Source: Pseudomonas sp. G.S.17 (GTDB taxonomy: Bacteria; Pseudomonadota; Gammaproteobacteria; Pseudomonadales; Pseudomonadaceae). Taken from it: a stretch of 64,000 nucleotides of DNA. Positions 36,739-45,078 of the stretch are shown here, in pieces. Position numbers and translations under genes: made by a program. The notes under the pieces are model-generated. The model worked only from the letters and a program-made list of their open reading frames with translations. It was not told the DNA's origin and searched no databases. The stretch covers positions 3,717,501-3,781,500 of the forward strand of contig NZ_CP151076.1 of assembly GCF_038096165.1 (NCBI RefSeq), given 5' to 3'. Position 1 is the first letter of the stretch, and the number at the start of each line of letters is the position of its first letter.

Positions 36739-36972
36739 GTGACAGCAAAAATCATGCAAATCACCCCCTGCTCCGGCTGGAACTTTATTCACAAGGACGG
36801 CCATTCCGGCAAGCTTTACATCCACCGGGTCGCGGCCTGGGCGTTGCTGGAAAGTGGCGAAGTGGTGGGAATGATTTCCGGCGATACCAAAGAACCGATG
36901 ACGCCGGGAAAAACCGCGACGCTGATTCAGCCGCCAGCGGTGGGCGGGTATTACGCGCCGGTGGAATCCTGA
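36739..36972 (+). CDS. Small conserved-looking protein of unknown function
   Basis: A 77-residue protein starting with GTG at 36739, with GAGAGG 8 bases upstream. Composition is that of a folded small beta protein (HSGKLYIHRVAAWALLESGEVVGMISG). No signal peptide, cysteine cluster or known motif is visible. It is transcribed away from glutaminase and is followed directly by a REPIN at 36997. Confidence 0.6.
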   Translation: MTAKIMQITPCSGWNFIHKDGHSGKLYIHRVAAWALLESGEVVGMISGDTKEPMTPGKTATLIQPPAVGGYYAPVES

Positions 36973-36996
36973 GGCTATGTGCAGCAACGCGGTATT

Positions 36997-37088
36997 TGTG
37001 GGAGCGAGCTTGCTCGCGAAGACCACCTGGTGTCCGGCGCACCATCTGGGCGTGAAATATTGCCTTCGCGAGCAAGCTCGCTCCCACA
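36997..37088. repeat. REPIN (inverted REP pair)
   Basis: TGTGGGAGCGAGCTTGCTCG at 36997 is repeated in exact inverted orientation, CGAGCAAGCTCGCTCCCACA ending at 37088, with about 45 bases between. Each arm is itself a hairpin (GCGAGCTTGCTCGC). This is the classical Pseudomonas REP doublet. Confidence 0.92.
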
Positions 37089-37107
37089 GGAGGCATGCGT
37101 ACATATC

Positions 37108-37390
37108 CATTGCTGCGGTAACGGCTACTTAGGGTTGCGCCCTGACGGCGCGTCACTTTCGAAAAGCGCGAAAGTAACCAAAGCGCTCTTGCCCCACCAC
37201 TCGGTCCCTCGCTTTGGCTCGGCATGCCCGTAATCCGACATTGATGTGGAGGGCCGCCGCAAAGGGCCATCCCTGGCCCAGTGCGGCTAAACCGGCGTCC
37301 TGCCGGTTTACCCTCCAAATCAACATCGAATTTCGGCCAGCGTGGTTTGACGGGGCGCTTAAGATCAAAATCAAAAACAGAGCAAAAGCC
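37108..37390. repeat. Long dispersed intergenic element
   Basis: About 280 bases of non-coding sequence with a composition and motifs I associate with a repeated Pseudomonas intergenic element: GGCGCGTCACTTTCGAAAAG then CGCGAAAGTAACC, a hairpin GGGCCATCCCTGGCCC near 37267, and AAACCGGCGTCCTGCCGGTTT near 37290. Open frames on both strands have no ribosome sites and no protein-like composition. Copy number elsewhere cannot be seen here. Confidence 0.55.
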
Positions 37391-37426
37391 AAAGCGGCCT
37401 TGAATCTGTGTGGACCGTATCTCAAC

Positions 37427-37520
37427 TGTAGGAGCGAATTTATTCGCGAGGCGTTCGTAGCGGCGACACAGATTTACGGCGTGAGCGGTGGCCCCTTCCC
37501 GGATAAATCCGGTCCTGCAG
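37427..37520. repeat. Hybrid REPIN
   Basis: TGTAGGAGCGAATTTATTCG at 37427 faces CCGGATAAATCCGGTCCTGC ending at 37519. The two arms are of the two REP types seen in the array at 4942-5263, but in swapped order. It ends 12 bases before the stop of the minus-strand gene at 37532. Confidence 0.8.
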
Positions 37521-37531
37521 GGTTATCACCC

Positions 37532-37909
37532 TCACTCCACACGCTTGACCGATATCACTTCGAAATACTTGAATTTCTCCTTGGCCGCTGCCTTCTTCGC
37601 TTCCTGCTCGGCATCGAAGGTACTCAGGGTCTTGGCGTCGTAGACGAACATTGTCTCCTCGCCTTCGAAGACTTTGGTGCAGCGCATGGTGACCCGAAGT
37701 GCGGGTGATACGCGCTTGGCCTTCGGACGAGGGGCTTCAGGCTTAACCTCGGGCTGAGGCGGCGCGATGATGAACTCGGGTTCAGGTTCCGGCGCAACGG
37801 TCGGTTCGAGGTCGAACTCGATGACCGGCTCAGGTTGCTCGGCGGGTTTGGCTGGCTCATCAAGGCCCAGCGCCCGGCGCATGTCTTCTTCAGTCAGTCC
37901 CATACTCAT
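37532..37909 (-). CDS. Pro/Glu-rich linker protein of unknown function
   Basis: A 125-residue protein. The first 20 residues (MSMGLTEEDMRRALGLDE) are helical, followed by about 50 residues rich in Pro and Glu (repeats like EPEPEF and PQPEVKPEAP) that look disordered, and a C-terminal 50-residue folded part (RCTKVFEGEETMFVYDAKT, then EKFKYFEVISVKRVE). No known domain. The start at 37909 is chosen because the upstream in-frame extension to 38053 reads unlike the rest; the ribosome site is weak. Small nucleic-acid-binding or regulatory role possible, unproven. Confidence 0.6.
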   Translation of the reverse strand: MSMGLTEEDMRRALGLDEPAKPAEQPEPVIEFDLEPTVAPEPEPEFIIAPPQPEVKPEAPRPKAKRVSPALRVTMRCTKVFEGEETMFVYDAKTLSTFDAEQEAKKAAAKEKFKYFEVISVKRVE

Positions 37910-38168
37910 GTCACTTAATCTCTTTACTAAATAGCCGTGAGCGGAATGATCAACAGGACGGCGCAAGAAAACAAGCCAAGGATCGCCGGTGACCGGATAA
38001 AAATGTAAATCGACCCTGAATATGCCGCCTTGGTCCTGGATGACGGCCATCAATCAACCTCCGGGCTATTGGCTCGTGACAACAGCGCCCCCGTCCACTA
38101 GATTAGGCGCCCCGAAAAGCTCAGTGCCTTTCGCGCCTCAAACCCGGTTAACGAAATAGTGAAATTCA

Positions 38169-38861
38169 ATGCCTGATTCCCATACAGAACACGCCGTGAC
38201 CTGCGCCAAGCTCGCTTACGAAGATGCCATCAGCCTTTCCCAGCATGTGCCTCAGGCCAAGATCGTCAGCGAAATGGTGCTTGATACCTTCCAGAGCGCC
38301 AAGGAAAGCGATCAGATTCGTCAGCTGCGCGCCGCCATTCGCCAGGCTCAGGACAATCTTGACGACGACCAGGCCTACGAGTTGATGGGCGAACTCAAGC
38401 AGCTCAAGGACGCCGAGGCGTCCGACAGCGCGGCCCTGGCGGATTTGAGCACGCGGTTCTCTATCAGCCGCATCCTGTTCAGCTACAAGGATGACCCGGC
38501 GTTTCAGGAATTGGTCTATAGCCTGGCGCTTAAAGTGCTGAACCAGACCCATCAGGCCATCAGCAATCCTGGTACCGGCAAAAGCAAGGTCGCCCGGGCC
38601 AAGAAGGACGTCGAAGTGTTTTCCATCAGCAAGGATGGCATCAGCGTCAGCCTGCCGATGCGTACGCCGCGCTCCCGGCCGAACGTCGACCGTGAAGCCT
38701 TCGAATTCCTCGGCTTCAGCTTTGTTGGTGAAGGCGACGAGGCGGAACTGGAAAGCGAAACCTTCGTCGATAACGAAGGCAACGAGTTGCCGGTGACGCG
38801 CAAAAATATCATTACCGCCTTGCAGCAGCAGAAGGCGTTTGACGGTTACAGCATCGCCTGA
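38169..38861 (+). CDS. Conserved-looking hypothetical protein
   Basis: A 230-residue soluble protein. Residues about 45-95 are helical and charged, coiled-coil-like (IRQAQDNLDDDQAYELMGELKQLKD written in parts: DDDQAYELMGELKQ). The C-terminal half contains EVFSISKDGISVSLPMR and an acidic stretch GEGDEAELESE. I do not recognise a domain or catalytic motif. It is a stand-alone gene, followed by a strong terminator at 38878. Confidence 0.65.
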   Translation: MPDSHTEHAVTCAKLAYEDAISLSQHVPQAKIVSEMVLDTFQSAKESDQIRQLRAAIRQAQDNLDDDQAYELMGELKQLKDAEASDSAALADLSTRFSISRILFSYKDDPAFQELVYSLALKVLNQTHQAISNPGTGKSKVARAKKDVEVFSISKDGISVSLPMRTPRSRPNVDREAFEFLGFSFVGEGDEAELESETFVDNEGNELPVTRKNIITALQQQKAFDGYSIA

Positions 38862-38877
38862 CCGTCCTGAAACGCAA

Positions 38878-38901
38878 AAGCCCGGTCGTGCGACCGGGCT
38901 T
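38878..38901. terminator. Bidirectional intrinsic terminator
   Basis: AAGCCCGGTCG (38878-38888) and CGACCGGGCTT (38891-38901) form a perfect 11-bp stem with a 2-base loop, flanked by A-rich sequence on the left and TTCAG on the right. It sits between the convergent genes ending at 38861 and 38922 and can serve both. Confidence 0.88.
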
Positions 38902-38921
38902 CAGATCAAACCATCAATTGA

Positions 38922-39902
38922 TCAGACGCGGCGCACCACCAACTCCACCGCCGCAATCCGCTCCACGTCCTGATAGCCATCCTCGAGCAATTCTTCGCCG
39001 AAGACATCCGGATCAATCTCCCGATAGGTCCAGGCCCACGCTGGACCGGCAATATCATTTGCCACCGCAGCCAGAAACGGGTCCACGCCGTCGACCATTG
39101 CCACGCCGCTGTACAGCACCAGCGCGCCACCCACCGAAAGCCGTTGCAACGACTCGCGCAGGATTCGCACCGACAGGTCAGCACCTAGCGCATCGCCACC
39201 GTGGCGGTAAGCTCGCTGGCGCGCGTCCTTCATGTAGGGCGGGTTGGCGACAATCAGATCGAACTCGCCGTCTACGCCGCGCAGGATGTCACTTTCCAGG
39301 CATTCAACGTTGTCGATCCCGGCCACCTGGGCATTGACCTGGGCAAAGTGCAGCGCCTTGGGATTGATGTCCACGGCAAACACTCGGGCGTGGGGCTGGG
39401 CGCTGGCGATTACCAGCGCGCCCGCACCGCTGCCGCAGCCGATGTCGACAGCGCGCTTGATCGGCGTGAAAGTCCTGCTCAACTGGTCGCGAATCGACTG
39501 CGCGAAACGGTAGGTATCCGGGCCGAAGAACACCGAGTCCTCGTCCGTGGTCGGAAACGCCGAATGCGCCAGCGACAAATCCCCCAGGCTCGACCACCTG
39601 ACGCGACTGATGAAGCCGCGCGCGTGGGCGGCAACAATACCGGCAGCCAGCAACTCGTTCAGTTCGTCGGCCGGCAACAACGTTTCCGGAAACGGCCGGC
39701 TCCAACCGAACACATCCCGCAGCGAGGACGCCAGCTGATTGCCTGGGCGCGCGTTGACCCGTTGGTGGGTCAGCGGCGTAGGCGTGATAAAGCGGTAACC
39801 CCCGGCAACGAGGCTTTGCCCGAGTTTCACCAGCGCGCCATGGGAAGAGCGCTGGAGCCGGACGTCCGACGTATCCATCGCAAAAGCCTGATTGGCATTC
39901 AT
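38922..39902 (-). CDS. Class I SAM-dependent methyltransferase
   Basis: A 326-residue methyltransferase with SAM motif VDIGCGSGAGALVIA, the acidic motif VFAVDINPKAL and the catalytic-site motif ANPPYMKDA (NPPY), which is typical of HemK/PrmC-like amide or adenine methylation. The N-terminal 120 residues form a separate helical domain. It overlaps the diiron oxidase gene by 4 bases (39899-39902), so the two are translationally coupled and probably act on the same molecule (inference). The substrate may be a protein, nucleic acid or metabolite; NPPY alone does not decide. Confidence 0.88.
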   Translation of the reverse strand: MNANQAFAMDTSDVRLQRSSHGALVKLGQSLVAGGYRFITPTPLTHQRVNARPGNQLASSLRDVFGWSRPFPETLLPADELNELLAAGIVAAHARGFISRVRWSSLGDLSLAHSAFPTTDEDSVFFGPDTYRFAQSIRDQLSRTFTPIKRAVDIGCGSGAGALVIASAQPHARVFAVDINPKALHFAQVNAQVAGIDNVECLESDILRGVDGEFDLIVANPPYMKDARQRAYRHGGDALGADLSVRILRESLQRLSVGGALVLYSGVAMVDGVDPFLAAVANDIAGPAWAWTYREIDPDVFGEELLEDGYQDVERIAAVELVVRRV

Positions 39903-41350
39903 CCTCGCTCTCCCGTCAGACGCTCAGCCATGGCTTCGACATAGCGTTTGGTCGCGAACAGTCCTGCGGGAGTTGCGTGTCTGGCGGGCGACATACGCTC
40001 GATTAGCACCTGCATCTTCTGCGCCGCCGTGGCGTTGTTCAGATCGGCCAGCAAACCGCTGACATCGGGATCGACATCTTCGAGCCGCGTGTGCTGGTCG
40101 GCCGTGCGCAGACCATCGTTGCGCGGCGCTGACCTGAAGCGTGCCCGAAATGCATCCGGAGTCCGCTTGCTGGAAGACGCCTGCGCCGCCGTGGCTGACC
40201 AGTCGCCCGCGATCCAGTCATGCAACACCTGTTTTTCATAGGCATTGAATACGCCGAACATGGCCGCACCGGCGCCATCGATCAGCTGCCAAAAGCGACT
40301 TTCGGTCGGATCCTGATGGCGTTTGATCCAGCCGCGATTTTCCAGCACGGCAAGAAACTCACCCATCCGGTCCGGCTCCGCCAGCCACTGGTTGACGGTC
40401 TTGCCATCCAGGCGGCAATAGTCCGAATGCATGTGCTGGCCAAAGGTGCGCTTGCGCTCCAGCAATGCGATCAATTCCTGCTCCAGATCAAACGCCTGGA
40501 TCACGGCTGTGGTGCCAGGCCCCAGCTCGTTGAGTCGATAGCCGTTGGCAATGCGCTGATAGAAATCGTCGCGCTGCTCGCCCATGGGCAACAAGGCCAG
40601 GACGCTTTGCGCCGCCTTGCGAGCGTGGCCGGTGCTGGCGTTGTCGATGGTGATGTGCAGCGTGAAATAGTACGGATCGATACCCAGTTCGTTCAGCTCG
40701 AACGAGGTGATCAGCAAGTGCAGCGGCAGTTGCTCATAGCCCAGGTTGTAGCCGATCACTTCCGGCAGAAATTGCCCGGCCTGGTTGCCCAGCGCCAACT
40801 GAATGGCCCCTTGCAGATAAGCTTCGTCATCGAGCCCGTCGCTTAAATCGCATTCCAGGTCTGCCAGAAGCTTCTGATACAGCGAAACGTGGTTCAGCGC
40901 GGCATCGCCATCGCCCAGTTCTTCGAGATAGGTGCGGATCAACCCATGAAACCGGTAATCGGCCCAATGCGGCAGCAACCCGTACAGCCATGCCCCATCG
41001 ACCCGTTTGGTCGGCGCGACATGTTGCAGAAAATACATCGCGTGGGCCTTGCTGGTAAAAAACCGGCGCGGCGATCCGGCGCGACGCTGGTCCAGATACG
41101 TCGAATATTGCTCGGCGACTTTACCCACACCTTCCGCTATCCACTGCTCAAGGTGTTCAGGCTGGGCGGGCAGATTGCAGGGCTGCATGTCGGCAAGTTG
41201 CAGCTGTTGGCGTAGAAAAGCCGCCGCCTGAGGATCATCCTGCAACATCGGACTGTGCATCAGCGCGTCATAGGTCGCCTTGTAATAACTTTGCGCAGTT
41301 CGATGAGGCTGAGAGAAAGCAGTCTCTGTCGGCATTTGAAGAGAGGTCAT
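39899..41350 (-). CDS. Haem-oxygenase-like iron-containing redox enzyme
   Basis: A 483-residue protein of the haem-oxygenase-like iron oxidase family. Candidate ligands: Glu143/144 and His154 in the first helical pair, Glu218 or Glu221, then His232, Asp236 and His242 in TLHITIDNASTGHARK. The C-terminal 170 residues contain another helical region (RLDGKTVNQWLAEPDRMG) and a charged tail. Members oxidise amino-acid or fatty-acid-like substrates; this one is unassigned. ATG at 41350 follows AGGAAG. It is the first gene of a two-gene operon with a methyltransferase. Confidence 0.8.
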   Translation of the reverse strand: MTSLQMPTETAFSQPHRTAQSYYKATYDALMHSPMLQDDPQAAAFLRQQLQLADMQPCNLPAQPEHLEQWIAEGVGKVAEQYSTYLDQRRAGSPRRFFTSKAHAMYFLQHVAPTKRVDGAWLYGLLPHWADYRFHGLIRTYLEELGDGDAALNHVSLYQKLLADLECDLSDGLDDEAYLQGAIQLALGNQAGQFLPEVIGYNLGYEQLPLHLLITSFELNELGIDPYYFTLHITIDNASTGHARKAAQSVLALLPMGEQRDDFYQRIANGYRLNELGPGTTAVIQAFDLEQELIALLERKRTFGQHMHSDYCRLDGKTVNQWLAEPDRMGEFLAVLENRGWIKRHQDPTESRFWQLIDGAGAAMFGVFNAYEKQVLHDWIAGDWSATAAQASSSKRTPDAFRARFRSAPRNDGLRTADQHTRLEDVDPDVSGLLADLNNATAAQKMQVLIERMSPARHATPAGLFATKRYVEAMAERLTGERG

Positions 41351-41610
41351 AAATACTTCCTGGCAGTTCCTGATACAAGCAAGACATGCTCACGCGCAGA
41401 GCCTCACGCGAAAGCGCTTCTTTTAGTCGTTGTAAGAAGGAGTACTGGCCGTTTGGAAAATTCACCGCTCTTGATTGGGGTCCAGATGGATGGTCGAAGG
41501 CAACGCCGCCGATCATCCGAACACAAGGCTTATCCGTAGATAAGCCATTCATTCACAGACAGCCTGCTGTTCAATGCTCGAGCTCAGTCTTTGCCTGGGA
41601 CAGCATCTGA

Positions 41611-42924
41611 TCAGTCATGACTGGAGGCGAACATGCTGACTGCTTGCACGGCATCGCTGGTCCCGGTGCGGATTTGCAGGATCACCGTCCCGGCCTGATC
41701 CGCGAGGCTGACGCCGCGTTGCGCACCTTCCTGAGTGGCGTCCATGCTGGCGACCGCATCGCGGGTTTCCGTCAGGATCATGCCGATCATCTCGGCAATC
41801 TCCGCCGTCGAGCGGCTGGTGCGCCCGGCCAGTTGCCGGACTTCATCGGCCACCACCGCAAACCCCCTGCCCTGATCTCCAGCCCGCGCGGCCTCGATGG
41901 CGGCGTTGAGGGCCAGCAGGTTGGTCTGGTCAGCGATGCCGCGAATGGTGTTGACGATTGCCGTGATCTGCTCGGAGCGTGCACCCAGTTGGCCAACCAG
42001 TCGGGCCGAAGCGCCGATATTGTCGGCTATCTGGCGCATTTCCCGAGCGGTTTGCTGAATGACTTCGGCGCCGTGCTCGGCGACTTTTTCCGTCTCGGCG
42101 GAAATATGGTAAGCGCGTGATGCGCCACGGGAATCGGCCTCGAACTTTTCGACCCGATCACTGATGTCGCTGGCAAACTTGACGATTTTGTAGAGTTTGC
42201 CGTCAGCGTCATACACTGGATTGTAAGAAGCTTCCAGCCAGACCACGCGACCATTCTTCGCCAGTCGCTTGAATTGCCCGCTGAAAAACTCACCCGCATT
42301 CAGTCGGCGCCAGAAGTCAGTGTACTCGGCGCTATTGACCAGACTTGGCTCGCAGAATAGCCGGTGTTGCTTGCCCTTGAGTTCAGCCGCGCCATAACCC
42401 ATCACTTTCAGGAAATTGTCATTGGCGACCAGAACATTGCCGCTCAGATCAAACTCCACGACCGCCATGGCCCGATCAAGGGCGGCCAGCTTGCTGCGGG
42501 TTTCAGCTTCCTGACTCATCTTGGCGGTGACGTCCAGCGCGTACTTGACCACCTTCAACACCTTGCCCCGTTCATCCGTTACCGGGTTGTAGCTGGCCTC
42601 AAGCCAAATGTTCTGCCCCTTGCCAGTGACGCGCTGAAAGGTACCCGAAACAAACTTGCCGGCCCTGAGTTGCGCCCAGAACTCGCTGTATTCCCGGCTG
42701 CGCGTCAGGTTCGGCGAACAAAAGTCCTGGTGGGACTTGCTCAGCAACTCATCCTCGCGATAGCCCATGGTCTTCAGAAAGTTGTCGTTGGCGCGAAGCA
42801 CTTTACCGGTCAGATCGAACTCCACCACCGCCATCGAACGTTCAAGTGCCGCAATCAGTCCTTTGAACTCCACAACCTCGGCCGTCCTGGCCGCCAGTTC
42901 GTTTTTTAGAAGTTTATTGAACAT
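41611..42924 (-). CDS. bdlA: PAS-PAS methyl-accepting sensor, BdlA-like
   Basis: A 437-residue soluble chemoreceptor-like protein without membrane segments. Two PAS domains (about 20-135 and 145-255) are clear internal duplicates: both contain [15 protein letters not shown] and NPV. The C-terminal 150 residues form a methyl-accepting signalling hairpin with tip [20 protein letters not shown] and [10 protein letters not shown]. This is the architecture of P. aeruginosa BdlA, which is involved in biofilm dispersion through cyclic-di-GMP signalling. Equivalence is inferred from architecture. A 28-base palindrome lies 105 bases upstream of its start. Confidence 0.85.
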   Translation of the reverse strand: MFNKLLKNELAARTAEVVEFKGLIAALERSMAVVEFDLTGKVLRANDNFLKTMGYREDELLSKSHQDFCSPNLTRSREYSEFWAQLRAGKFVSGTFQRVTGKGQNIWLEASYNPVTDERGKVLKVVKYALDVTAKMSQEAETRSKLAALDRAMAVVEFDLSGNVLVANDNFLKVMGYGAAELKGKQHRLFCEPSLVNSAEYTDFWRRLNAGEFFSGQFKRLAKNGRVVWLEASYNPVYDADGKLYKIVKFASDISDRVEKFEADSRGASRAYHISAETEKVAEHGAEVIQQTAREMRQIADNIGASARLVGQLGARSEQITAIVNTIRGIADQTNLLALNAAIEAARAGDQGRGFAVVADEVRQLAGRTSRSTAEIAEMIGMILTETRDAVASMDATQEGAQRGVSLADQAGTVILQIRTGTSDAVQAVSMFASSHD

Positions 42925-43028
42925 GACGTACCCTCAGCGATAGCAAAAACCATTGAACTCTATGCTGACTATCGGCGGGTAATGGGTGAACTTAAGTGGT
43001 TGGAAAAAGTTAAGAATTGACGCCAACG

Positions 43029-43056
43029 ATAAGTTATTAGCCAGCTAACAACTTAT
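43029..43056. promoter_or_regulatory. 28-base near-perfect palindrome
   Basis: ATAAGTT (43029-43035) and AACTTAT (43050-43056) flank TTAGC (43037-43041) and GCTAA (43044-43048); only the pair 43036/43049 is mismatched. It lies in the 385-base region between the divergent bdlA-like and lactate permease genes. The high symmetry suggests a dimeric repressor operator or an RNA hairpin; the surrounding gap shows no gene. Confidence 0.55.
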
Positions 43057-43309
43057 ACTTGCCAAGTTGTCGCGAGATGACTTATCGGGGTTATCCGATT
43101 ACCTGCAGATACCTGGGCATGCGGGAGCAACATTGCCAGTTCGATAATCCGCAATTCCCCGGGCACCTGCTGTATCAGGGCAATGCGTGCTTCCTGACGT
43201 CCACCACGACAGCCGGATAATGCCGCCTATACTGCAAGCCACCTACCTCTAAACCCATCCCCCGGGCGCAGAGGCCTGCATATCCAACAATAAAAAGCAG
43301 AGGTGGAAC

Positions 43310-45067
43310 ATGGTCTGGCAGCAAGTCTACGATCCGTTCAGTAACCCGGTGCTCTCCACCATCATGGCCGCCGTGCCGGTGGTGGTGATGCTTGCAGCGT
43401 TGGCGTTCTTTCATATCAAGGCCCACATTGCGGCATTGCTGGCCCTGGCTTCGGCCCTGTTGATCGCGATCTTCGCGTTTGGTATGCCCGCCACCATGGC
43501 AGGTTCCGCGGCGCTGTTCGGCGCCGCCAACGGCTTGCTCCCCATTGGCTGGATTGTGCTCAACATCATCTTTTTGCATCGCCTGACCACCGAAAACGGC
43601 TCGTTCAAGGTGCTGCAAGACTCCCTGGCACGCATCACCGATGATCGACGCCTGCAATTGCTGTTGATCGCCTTCTGCTTTGGTGCATTCTTCGAAGGGG
43701 CTGCCGGTTTCGGGACGCCTGTGGCAGTGACCGGCGCAATCCTGATCGGCCTGGGGTTTTCGCCTCTTGCGGCGTCGGGTCTGGCGCTGATTGCCAATAC
43801 CGCGCCAGTGGCCTTCGGCGCCTTGGGCACGCCGATCATCACGCTGGCCAAGGTGACCGGGCTGGATGAGATGGAACTGTCGATGATGGTCGGCCGCCAG
43901 CTGCCGTTTTTCTCGGTACTGGTGCCGTTCTGGCTGATCTGGGCGTTTGCCGGCTGGCGCAAGATGCTGGAAATCTGGCCGGCGATCCTGGTCGCGGGCG
44001 TCAGCTTTGCCGTACCGCAGTTCGTCGTCTCCAATTACCATGGGCCGATGCTGGTGGATGTGATCGCAGCATTGATTTCCATGGCCTGCCTGACCGGTTT
44101 TCTCAGGATCTGGAAACCGGCCACGATCCATACCTCGGCCGCCTTGTCGGGACGCGTGGACAATTCGCGCGTCGACGAAGATCCGGATGAAAAACCTACC
44201 GCCACCTTTGCCACCGATGCCAGGCCGGCAGTGATGCGCGCCTGGATGCCGTGGATCATTCTCACGGTGTTTGTCTTCGCCTGGGGCACGCAAAGTTTCA
44301 AGTCGATGTTCGATACTCGCCAGGCGATGAACGTGCAAACCGGCGCGGTCATGCTCGACCCCCAAGGCAAACCGGTGCGCGAGGCCAATCCGTTCTTCTC
44401 GCCTGCCGTGACCTTCGGCACCCTGCATCAGCAAGTCGAAAAAGTCCCGCCGGTGGTGCCGCAGCCTAAAACCGAGGAAGCGGTATACAAATTCAATTGG
44501 TTCACCAGCACCGGCAGCGGCATCCTGCTGGCGGCGATTCTCGGTGGACTGCTGATGGGTTATTCCATCCCGCAACTGGTCAGACATTACCTGCGAACCA
44601 TCTGGGTGGTGCGCTATTCGCTGATCACCATTGTGGCGATGCTCGCTCTGGGATTCCTGACGCGGTATTCAGGACTGGATGCGACCATGGGCCTGGCCTT
44701 CGCCGCTACCGGGATCTTTTACCCCATGTTCGGCACGCTGCTGGGCTAGCTCGGGGTTGCCCTGACTGGCTCGGATACAGCCTCGAACGTGCTGTTCGGC
44801 GGCTTGCAACGGGTCACTGCGGAACAACTGGGGCTCAGCCCGGTGTTGATGGCGGCTGCCAACAGTTCCGGCGGCGTGATGGGCAAGATGGTCGATGCGC
44901 AGTCCATCGTCGTCGCCTCCACCGCGACCCGCTGGTACGGCCATGAAGGGGAAATCCTGCGCTACGTGTTCTTCCACTCCATCGTGCTGGCGATTCTGGT
45001 CGGTGGACTGGTGACCTTGCAGGCGTACGTCGCGCCGTTCAGCGACATGGTGGTTGGCGGACGCTGA
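43310..45067 (+). pseudogene. lldP: L-lactate permease with an in-frame amber codon
   Basis: Full frame of 586 codons encoding an LctP/LldP-type lactate permease (many membrane segments, GAAGFGTPVAVTGAILIGLG, ANTAPVAFGALGTPI). The frame is intact except for TAG at 44747-44749, between FGTLLG and [16 protein letters not shown], where relatives have Trp (TGG). The remaining 105 codons include the conserved [16 protein letters not shown] part, so truncation would remove the C-terminal helices. A one-base change (G to A) explains it: either recent inactivation or a base-calling error. If intact, it imports lactate or glycolate. No lld dehydrogenase gene is adjacent. Confidence 0.9.
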
Positions 45068-45078
45068 CCGAAGGCGGC

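Noticed and set aside
36785..37425. Open frames on both strands over the repeat block
   Set aside because: Lie on REPIN and the long dispersed element, with peptide patterns such as SELAREDH seen in REP artefacts.
43175..44587. 470-codon minus-strand frame
   Set aside because: Antisense to the lactate permease; His/Gln/Arg-rich shadow translation.
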